A stretch of DNA of 64,000 nucleotides from Desulfobacter latus (GTDB lineage: Bacteria; Desulfobacterota; Desulfobacteria; Desulfobacterales; Desulfobacteraceae), in assembly GCF_013389365.1 (NCBI RefSeq), contig NZ_JACADJ010000004.1, positions 61,313 through 125,312 on the forward strand, read 5' to 3'. Below, piece after piece: positions 28,101 to 35,800 of this stretch. The notes beneath the pieces were generated by a model. It ran no database searches, was not told the origin of the DNA, and was given only the letters and a program-made list of their open reading frames with translations. The first letter of the stretch is position 1. Each line of letters opens with the position of its first letter. A program made the position numbers and the translations under genes.

Positions 28101-28236
28101 CGGGAAAATCACCGGCCTCCCGATCGGACTTCAACTGGGCGTCAATGGCGTTTCCGGACTGCTCCGGCGGCATGCCGGTTTTCGTTTCCCCTGGATGTTT
28201 GCCGGTCAGCTTTTGCCGGTCTTTTTTTTTTGTCAT
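25120..28236 (-). CDS. CheB-CheR fusion with coiled coil and PAS domains
   Basis: Protein of 1038 residues. The CheB methylesterase domain (about 45-235) keeps its catalytic triad Ser52 in GIGASAGG, His81 in VQHLAPDH and Asp173 in SGTGSDGT, but has no receiver in front. A CheR methyltransferase domain follows (about 245-510: SFFRDPEAF, SAM motif WSPGCSTGEEAYS, ISCRNLLIYL). A low-complexity linker lies at about 660-690, a heptad-rich coiled coil at about 700-765 (NEELETSNEELKSANEE), then a PAS domain (about 770-890) and a second PAS (about 900-1020). Such fusions usually precede kinases and couple sensing to methylation-like control. It is the first gene of the coupled operon. No cheA or cheW and no receptor gene is adjacent. 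Confidence 0.93.
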   Translation of the reverse strand: MTKKKDRQKLTGKHPGETKTGMPPEQSGNAIDAQLKSDREAGDFPVVGIGASAGGLAAFEAFFSGMPTDADPGMAFVLVQHLAPDHKSILTDLIRRYTRMEVFEVEDGMAVKPNCAYIIPPNRDMAFLNGTLQLLDPVAPRGRRMPIDFFFRSLAQDQHERTIGVVLSGTGSDGTLGVKAIKGEGGMVMAQNPESTEHDGMPRSAIGTGLVDFELPPAEMPAQIIAYVTHAFSKPPRRVMLAPKAENALKKVLLLLRARTGHDFSQYKPSTIQRRIERRMAVHQIETMEGYVKFIHQTSDEVDALFRDMLIGVTSFFRDPEAFKALEEQVIPKLFSGKPANAAIRIWSPGCSTGEEAYSLAILLAERQETMKQHFNVQVFATDIDSHAIATARAGIYPASIAADFTPERLARFFSSEPDDSVFRIKKNIRDMLVFSEQNVIKDPPFSKLDLISCRNLLIYLGGDLQKKLIPLFHYALNPSGFLFLGTSETVGDYQDLFTVLDRKLKLYQRKEDLLGAQRAGLGRFLPSMTTADRVPPRSDQNTASPRKLPLRELTEQALLQQLVQAAALVNAQGDILYLHGRTGMYLEPAPGESGPNNIIKMAREGLHRDLTSALHKAAVAGETVRCPGLRVKTNGDITTVNLIVRLVTAAPSASLDPPLYLVVLEQAQVESQKSEDGSQRTDDGRRKSEAEDAVEAEARVVALKQELRAKEEYLQTTNEELETSNEELKSANEEMQSINEELQSTNEELETSKEELQSVNEELSTVNAELQTKVADLSRANNDMNNLLAGTGIATVFVDLQLRILRFTPAATKIINLIQSDIGRPVGHLVSNLLGYERLTKDTQAVLDTLIPKELDVRSTEGRWYTMHILPYRTMDNVIEGAVLTFVDVTEARVIHEDLRVNEERLRLALNTASISVFNQDTNLRYIWIQNPDPGFQAEEFIGKTDADLLPKNEAVALTAIKQQVLKSGKGVRQAVQTTIAGRTLVYDLTVEPLQNSAGVIVGITGASQDVTETRGRERTDAAANGTLPSKNSGDNS
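26166..26225. repeat. Short tandem repeat inside the CheB-CheR gene
   Basis: Variants of CCTCTGACTTCCG occur three times (about 26166, 26193, 26207), with CTGACTTTCGAC after them. On the coding strand they give the hydrophilic linker QKSEDGSQRTDDGRRKSE between the CheR and coiled-coil parts. Confidence 0.7.
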
Positions 28237-28448
28237 ATTATCATCTTCCCTTATCTTGCGGCGGTGCAGTGGAGGCGTATCGAATGGATGGGCGATTCGA
28301 CAACAGATTGCGTTTTAAACCAGTAGGCGATAGCGGCCATGTCCGCGAGAATATATCCGGCCCCACGATTGACTCCTTGAAAAGGACTATTGTTACTCAA
28401 GTCTTCACTTTTATCAAGGTCAAATAATTGGCAGCATAATTGGCACAT

Positions 28449-28981
28449 AATTGGGGTCAGAGTAAAATTAAACGTTGAATTCACTCAAGAATGATGCTAA
28501 GCAATGATCCATGGATCGGATGCCAATCATGCAGCTTTTGCCGAATGGTTGAAAGAATATTCACAAAAATACCATGTTGATGTGCATGCATGGGTGATGA
28601 TGACCAACCATGTTCATTTACTGTGCATGCCCCGCAAAGAAAATGGTATCAGTCAAATCCTAAGGATTATCGCTGGTCGAGCTATCGGATCAATGCACTG
28701 GGAAATGTTTCTGATTTATGTACCCCCCCACCCTGAATATTTGAACCTTGGAGGGGATTCAGACAAACGCCGGGAAAACTATCGTGAACTGTTCAAGCAT
28801 CATTTCAGCGACACTGTATTAGAACAAATCCGCAAGGCAACCAACAAGGGCATGATTGTCGGCAATGATCGATTCCGTGAAGAAATCGAAGCCTTAACCG
28901 GCCGGCGGGTTAAGGTAAAGAAAAGAGGACGGCCGGTTGGGTGGCGGAAGCCAAAGTTTTAATTTTACTCTGACCCCAATT
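28449..28981. mobile_element. Decayed REP-associated tyrosine transposase element with perfect inverted ends
   Basis: The ends are perfect 21-bp inverted repeats: AATTGGGGTCAGAGTAAAAT(T) at 28449-28469 and its complement at 28961-28981. Between them lies one transposase-like frame (28504-28962). The right end overlaps the stop codon of the frame. A stuttered sequence, AATTGGCAGCATAATTGGCA, lies just outside the left end. Confidence 0.85.
28504..28962 (+). pseudogene. REP-associated (Y1/IS200-like) transposase, internally deleted
   Basis: The HUH-type metal site VHAWVMMTNHVHLL and the C-terminal part RKATNKGMIVGNDRFREEIEA..GRRVKVKKRGRP are typical of RAYT transposases. The N-terminus is missing, and about 60 residues with the catalytic Tyr and the RYIELNPVRAG block are deleted after GISQ. 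After the deletion the DNA equals the copy at 39485, but is read in another frame (QILRIIAGRAIGS in place of NPKDYRWSSYRIN). The frame is regained at a run of seven C (28731-28738 region), where the other copy has six. The open frame therefore survives although the protein is not functional. Confidence 0.85.
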
Positions 28982-29002
28982 ACTCCACAAGTCAAAATCC
29001 AA

Positions 29003-29386
29003 TTATTTTTTACCCGATAAAAAAAGATTTACAATCGCCTTTACAATTTCGCCCATTGAATTGGTGTACTGCGTTAAGCGATTGACCGTTTCATTAATCG
29101 TGACAACGGCATCTACTGTTTCCATGGATATCATTTTAATTGACTCTCCAGCCTCGTTGACACTTGTCTTTAAGCTGTTGCTGATTATTACGGAATTTTT
29201 TGAAATCTCATTGATGTTTGGAATAATCTGATTGATATGATCTTTATTCTTTTGAACTATTTGTTTGATTTCCCTAAGCAGTGCATTTATATTTTTTAAC
29301 GTCACCAGAATGTATCCGCCCACCATTAAAATCAAAACAAAGACAATAAAATGCCCCAGGGCACTCAACGTAATAGATGTTTGCAT
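29003..29386 (-). CDS. Small membrane-anchored coiled-coil protein
   Basis: Protein of 127 residues, not assigned to a named family. One N-terminal membrane segment (about 8-30, ALGHFIVFVLILMVGGYIL) is followed by a long amphipathic helix rich in Asn, Ile, Lys and Glu, with DUF948-like spacing (NINALLREIKQIVQKNKDHI, TINETVNRLTQYTNSMGEIV). It was probably co-transcribed with the YtxH-type gene 36 bp upstream, as in other genomes where DUF948 and YtxH proteins are paired. Its 3' end lies 22 bp from the RAYT element. Confidence 0.7.
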   Translation of the reverse strand: MQTSITLSALGHFIVFVLILMVGGYILVTLKNINALLREIKQIVQKNKDHINQIIPNINEISKNSVIISNSLKTSVNEAGESIKMISMETVDAVVTINETVNRLTQYTNSMGEIVKAIVNLFLSGKK

Positions 29387-29422
29387 GCAAGCTTTCCTTT
29401 TTTACTGTAAAATAATTATTTT

Positions 29423-29806
29423 TTAGATTTGCTTGTCCTCCTTTTCCTTCAAAGACTCTTTTGCAGCATCAACTCCTTGTGCACCGGCTTCATGCAGTTT
29501 TGATCCTGTTTCTTTAGCTGAGTCAGCAATCTTTGTTTTTACCGCATCCATATTCTTTTTCACGCTCTTTGCGACCTTACCGGTTTCCTCCACAATCTGC
29601 TGCCGGGTTTCCTTACCGGTTTTTGGAGCGAACAAAATGCCGGCTGCAACCCCTATAAAGGTTCCAATACCTGCACCTATCGCTATGTTTTTTGTCCTGG
29701 TACGCCGGACGGCATTTTCCTGTGACTGTTTTATCTGGCTTGCCTTTTTTACCAATTCATTTAAAATCATTGCAGTTCCCCCGATTTTGATAAGATTATT
29801 CCACAT
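29423..29806 (-). CDS. YtxH-domain protein
   Basis: Protein of 127 residues with the YtxH signature: a Gly-rich membrane segment IAIGAGIGTFIGVAAGILFAP (about 40-60), then KTGKETRQ and a long charged amphipathic helix (about 65-125) with Lys/Ala repeats. Family members are associated with envelope stress in several bacteria. The frame is open from 29851, but ATG 29806 (MWNNLIK) has an AAGGAG ribosome-binding site at good spacing and is chosen. It lies 68 bp downstream of the large glucan synthase gene on the same strand. Confidence 0.82.
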   Translation of the reverse strand: MWNNLIKIGGTAMILNELVKKASQIKQSQENAVRRTRTKNIAIGAGIGTFIGVAAGILFAPKTGKETRQQIVEETGKVAKSVKKNMDAVKTKIADSAKETGSKLHEAGAQGVDAAKESLKEKEDKQI

Positions 29807-29874
29807 ATTTTTCTCCTTTTTTATTTTGGTCGAAATGCGATATAATAACAAAACTTATAGTTTTAATGCTTTGT

Positions 29875-32800
29875 TCACACCAGCACCTCCACCGCATGTT
29901 CCCGGCCATCATCAACAAGTACAAGCGCCTGACCTTCCTGAACATGGCCATCGGTTGTTATCCTGGTTTGTTGTCTTTCCTCAGTCCGGCTCTGTTTAAC
30001 GGTTATGTGATAGATAGCTTTACCCGAGCGGTAATGCACTTTGACACCATCCCATTCAGGCGGAAGACAGGGTGCGAAAACCAGCCTGTTATTCTCCAGT
30101 GTAAGGCCAATCAAGGACTCTACAATAAGCCGGTACATCCATGCAGCCGATCCCGTGTACCATGTCCACCCGCCTTGACCCGTGTGGGGCGGCACGGCAT
30201 AGACATCCGCTGCCACAACATAGGGCTCGGCTTTGTACCGCAGAGTTGCCGTGGCGGAACTCCCGTGGTTCACGGGGTTTATTAAAGAAAGAAGTTCCCA
30301 GGCACGACGACTGTCTCCGAGTTTTGCAAAGGCCATGGCTGTCCAGACGGCTCCATGGGTGTACTGTCCACCGTTTTCCCTCACTCCGGGAACATAACCC
30401 TTTATATAACCCGGGTTAACTTTCGATTTGTCAAACGGCGGATCCAGAAGCTGGATAAGGGAATCATCCCGGCGAACCAGATGTCTGTCCACCGCTTCCA
30501 TTGCCATCTTTGAACGTTCACTGTCCCCCGCACCCGAAAGAACGGACCAGCTTTGGGCGATGGCGTCGATCCTGCATTCCTGTGATTTTGACGATCCCAG
30601 GGGGGTACCATCATCAAAATAAGCCCTGAGGTACCACTTTCCATCCCAACCATGGTTTTTGATATTCCGGCGTAATCGGTCAGCCTCAAGACCGCATTGA
30701 CGATGGAAATCCATCTCATCCATGAGGCGGGCGACAGTGGAAAACCGTGAGAGCACCTCGTACATAAAGAACGCTAGCCACACGCTCTCACCTTTGCCGT
30801 CTTTTCCCACCATGTTCATTCCGTCATTCCAGTCACCAGAGCCGATAAGGGGAAGCCCGTGTACGCCGAACTTGAGGCCTTTTCGAATTGCCAGGACACA
30901 ATGATCATACAGGCTTGCCGTTTCTTCGGATCGGCCGGCAAGATCATAGTAGGATTCTTCATCTGGATTGACCGGACGGCCTGTTATGAAATGAACCTTT
31001 TCACTGAGTACCCCTGTATCGCCGGTACTTTGAACATAACGGCTTACTGCCAGGGGGAGCCATAGAAAATCATCTGAACACAGGGTACGAACGCCCCTGC
31101 CTGTTGGCGGATGCCACCAGTGCTGGACATCACCCTCGGGAAACTGGCGGCCGGCACACAGGAGCAAATGTTCGCGCACGAGACGCGGTTCAGCATGAAC
31201 AAGACTCATGCTATCCTGTAACTGGTCGCGAAAACCGAAAGCCCCGCCGGACTGATAAAAACCGCTTCGACCCCAGAGGCGGCTGGCCAGTACCTGGTAA
31301 ATCAGCCAGCCATTTGCAAGGAAATTGACGGATGGGTCTGGTGTTTCTATCTGGATAGTCCCCAGGGTGTGCTGCCAGTAAGCCCAGACCCCTTCCAGGG
31401 CCTTGTTTGCCGCAGCTGAATAATGGAAACGGTGCGCAAGTTTTGCTGCATGATCCCGGTCCTTACCAGCCCCAAGGGTGAAAACGATTTCCCGTTCCTC
31501 TCCGTTTTCAAGATCAAAGACCACCTGAATAGCTCCGCAGGGATCAAGTCCGGCCCCTGTCCTGCCGGAGAGGTGTGAGCGCATCATGGCAGCAGGGTTG
31601 TTGAGGGCAGCGTTACGGCCCAGGAATTCAATCCGGTCTCCAGTCAGTGTTCTGGTGGCGTGATCCACATTAAAAAAGGCAGCACGAGTGCCAAATTCTG
31701 AGCTGTAAGGGTTGCGGGCAAGCATGGCACCACTTTCAGGGTCGGTCTCTGTAATAACATGCATCCCTGTTTTGTGGCGCAGATCCCCCAGCACCCACTC
31801 GACATAACCGCTCACGGAAAGCCGTCGTGACCGGCCTGAAAGGTTCCTCACCTTCAGGACGGTAAACTTGACAGGTTCTTTCATATCCACATACACCCAT
31901 ACCTCTGAACCAATGCCTCGCTCCGTGTGTTCAAATACTGTGTAGCCGAACCCATGGCGGGTGACGTAGGGTGTTTTACCCTTGACAGGGTGGGGCATGG
32001 GTGACCAGAAATGGCCCCGTTCCTCGTCACGAAGGTAAAAGGCTTCTCCTGAAGGGTCGCTGACCGGATCATTGTGCCAGGGTGTAAGACGGTATTCATG
32101 GGCATTTTCGCTCCAGGTGTAAACAGGTCCATTTTCCGAAATAATGGAACCGAATCCAGGATTGGCCAGGACATTGGCCCATGGCGCAGGCGTCACCTGC
32201 TCTTGTCCGGTTGAAATGATATACTCACGGCCGTCCGGGGTAAATCCTCCAGTTCCGTTAAAGAACATCAGATCCTTACGGGGGGCGGGCGGCACCGTGG
32301 CCGGGAGGGGGCGGTGGGTCCGGGTCGGTACCAGAGCCGGGATGACAGGACCTGAGGGGCTGCGGCGATTGATCTGTTCTGCAAGGGTTCCCCGGCTGTC
32401 GCTGATTATGGCCCTGGCTACAGCCTGGAACAGGATGCGGTCTTCATCGGATATCTGGTCTATGTTTCTCACAAAGATACCGGCAGGTCGATCTGTCAGG
32501 TTGACCTCGCCACCGGCGGCAATAAGTCCCATAATCTGGTCGTACAGGGTCTGCCGGTAGGTGGCATGGTTTTCATTCCAGATCACAAGGTCAACGGCCA
32601 GCCCCTTGAGGCGCCAGTAGGCGTGGGCCTGGATGAGCTGGTTCACAAGGGTGATATTTGCCAGGTCTTCAATGCAGAGGAGCACGATGGGCAGATCGCC
32701 TGAAATGCTGTACCCCCAGAGAGCGGACTGGCCCCGGAAATTTTTAAAAAGAAGACTGGACGGAGCACGAAGGGATGAATTGCTAAAGAGAATCGAACCG

Positions 32801-35800
32801 GCAAGTTTCTGGTACAATATTGCGTCGGCTTCAGTGGCATTGATCTGCCGCAGGAACATCTGGCCATGGGTCGATGCCAGTTCAAAAACACGATCGGCAA
32901 GATACCAGTCCCTGTATCGGTCCACAAGCTCCACACATTGGGCACGGGTTTCACCTGCGCCGGTAACGACATTGATGGTCACCGTTTTTTCCGGATCAAG
33001 GGTTATTCGACATCGGATGGCCACGATGGGATCAAGGACAGCGCCTTCACTGCCGGAAAGGGGAGACAGGCTCTCCATTGCCCGGGGGTTTTTAAGGGTA
33101 TTGCCCCTGTCGATAAACTGCTGCCGATCCGTCTCGTAGGAGAATTCTTCTTTTGTATTACCGTGTAGCGACATTGCATGGAACATCCACGGCGTGAGTT
33201 CATCATCGGATCTGGGACGGCGGGTTGCAAGGATCGCACCCTGGTCTCGGAGGATTTCGGTCTGAACAAAAAGTTTGCTGAATGCAGGGTGCTGCATATC
33301 ATCGTTGGGAGGAGCAAGGACAATTTCCGCATAGGTGGTCACTTCGATGGTTTTGGGGGTTATAGAATGATTGTTGATGGTGATCCGGCGCAGTTCAATA
33401 TCATCCTCGGGTGAAACAGCGATCTCCGTGTGGGTCTCTAAATCCCCGTCCCGGCGCCGGAACTCGGCCCGGCCTTCGGAGAATATGGCCTCGTATTCTT
33501 TGGCTTCCTTATGCACCGGCTGAAACGCCGTTGACCAGAACACGCCGCTGGATATATCACGAATATAGAAAAAGGTTCCCCAGTTATCACAGGTTCCATC
33601 TTCACGCCAGCGTGTCAAAGCCAGGTTATTCCAACGGCTGTAACCGCCGCCTGCGTTGGTGACCATGACATGATATCTCCCGTTGGACAAGAGCTGTACC
33701 TCCGGAGCTGGGGTATCGGGGGTTGTGTAAACACGTATCGGTTTTTCCTCCAGGGAATACGGTGTCTTATAGCTCACAGTGAGTCCTGGGGATTTTGAAA
33801 AAACTGTGGCCCTGGGCAGCCGCTCGTGGAGCAGCAGCATGGTTGCCTGGAACATGGGGTCTGACTCAAACCGTTTCTGCATGGGGCCCGATAAAAGCAG
33901 CTTAGCCAGGGAAAGAAAACTCATTCCCTGATGGTGGGCCATGAACGAATGGACCACGGCATGGGACTGACCCCGTGGCAGACGGATCGGGGTATAGTCA
34001 ATGGCTTCATAAAAACCGTACCTGCCTTGAAAGCCCTGGGAAGTTAATTCTTCAAGGTTGCGGCAGGCCTCCTCGGGAGCCACCATGAGCGCCAGTGCCG
34101 AGGCGTAGGGTGCAACGACCATATCTTCCTCAAGTCCTCGCTTGAGACCAAGGCCAGGCACGCCAAAGGCTTTGTACTGGTAGTTGAATTGACTGTCAAC
34201 CATGTTATAGCCCGATTCTGAAATCCCCCAGGGAACACCGTTTTTCCCCCCATACCTAATCTGGCCTGCCACAGCTGTCCTGCAGGTCTGGTCAAGGAGG
34301 GTCTGTTCGTAGGTCGGCATCACCAGAAGAGGCATGAGATATTCAAACATGGAGCCGCTCCAGGAAATGAGAACCGGCTTTCCAGAAGCCACGGTGAGAA
34401 GACGTCCCAATGAGAACCAGCTCTCCTGGGGAATCTGACCCTGGGCAATGGCAACAAAGCTGGTCAGCCTGGCTTCCGATGCCAAAAGGTCATAGTAACT
34501 CCTGTCCAGCCGACCTTCACTGACATTGTAACCAATGGACAAAAGGCGGCGCGTCCTGTCGTACAGGAACCCATGCTCCATGGCATTGGCAAGTTCCCCG
34601 ACGTGGCGTGCCAGGTTCTCAAGAGCGATGATCCTTTCCCTGGCGTGAAGGCTTGCTGCAATGACGAGCCTGCTAAGCTCGTCAAGCTGATGTTTGCTTT
34701 CGGCTGTCACGCATGCCTTTCGCTCTTTGGCGATTTCAGGCAGCAGATTTATATCAAACCTGGCCAACTGGCGCAGACTGGGTATGGTTTCAAGATCGGG
34801 AAATCTGTCAGGGGATTGCTTCAGGATCATTGATTGAACCCATGGAGAAAACAGTGTCATTTCATCCATGGCGGCCTCACACTGTCTGGACAGGGCGTGT
34901 GTCCACCATAAAATTTCCGTGTCAGGAGAAGCTTCAGTGCGGCTGACCATCTCCTTTGAAGAGGCTGCGAGGCGATCAAGGTGACGCCATACGTCCCTTG
35001 GCGATTCGTCCATGGGTGATGATTTCAGAGCCGTCATATCCGGTGTGAATTCTACCAGTTCCCTGGATAAAAGGTCGGACAGCAGGGGGCCCGCAACATC
35101 CGCCAGAACCATGGCGGTGTCAGACAGGCCGCCAAACAATCGTTTTCCCAAAAACTTCTCATCGGGGAGCGCAAGCAGTCCTGCCCGCAGGGTCAGGAGG
35201 CTCGCAGCAAGATTTCCGCTGTCCACAGACGAAATATACATGGGCAGCAGGGGTTTAAGGGACTGGGTGTCGTACCAGTTGTAGAAATGGCCTCGGTAGC
35301 GATCAAGTTTATCCAGAGTCCCCAGGGTTCTTTCCGTGCGGGTCATGAACTCCCGGACAGAGATGTAGCCAAAGTCACAGGCTGATAAATCCGAGAGGAG
35401 AGAAAGCCCTATGTTGGTGGGTGACGTACGGTGGGCCACAACATCCAGGGGGGCTTCCTGGTAATTATCCGGAGGCAGCCAGTGATCCTCGGGGCCCACA
35501 AAGGTTTCAAAAAAAGTCCAGGTACGCCGGGACAGTTTTCTCAAAAAAAGGATCTGATTCTCACTCAACCCGGTCTTGGGAGGACTCAGGGGACAACTTA
35601 TCCTCCAGGCAATAAACGGAGCAGCAAACCAGAGGATCAGGACCGGCATTGCAACTGGCAGGACCGTCGGGCGTGCAAAAACAAGATAGCCTGCTGCGGC
35701 TGTGGCCATGACTGGTGAAGCCCACATGCTCCGGAGGGTGGCACCAAGGCCGGAGCCGTTCTTATGACCTGTCATATCCTGGCAATTCCATTCAAGAAGT

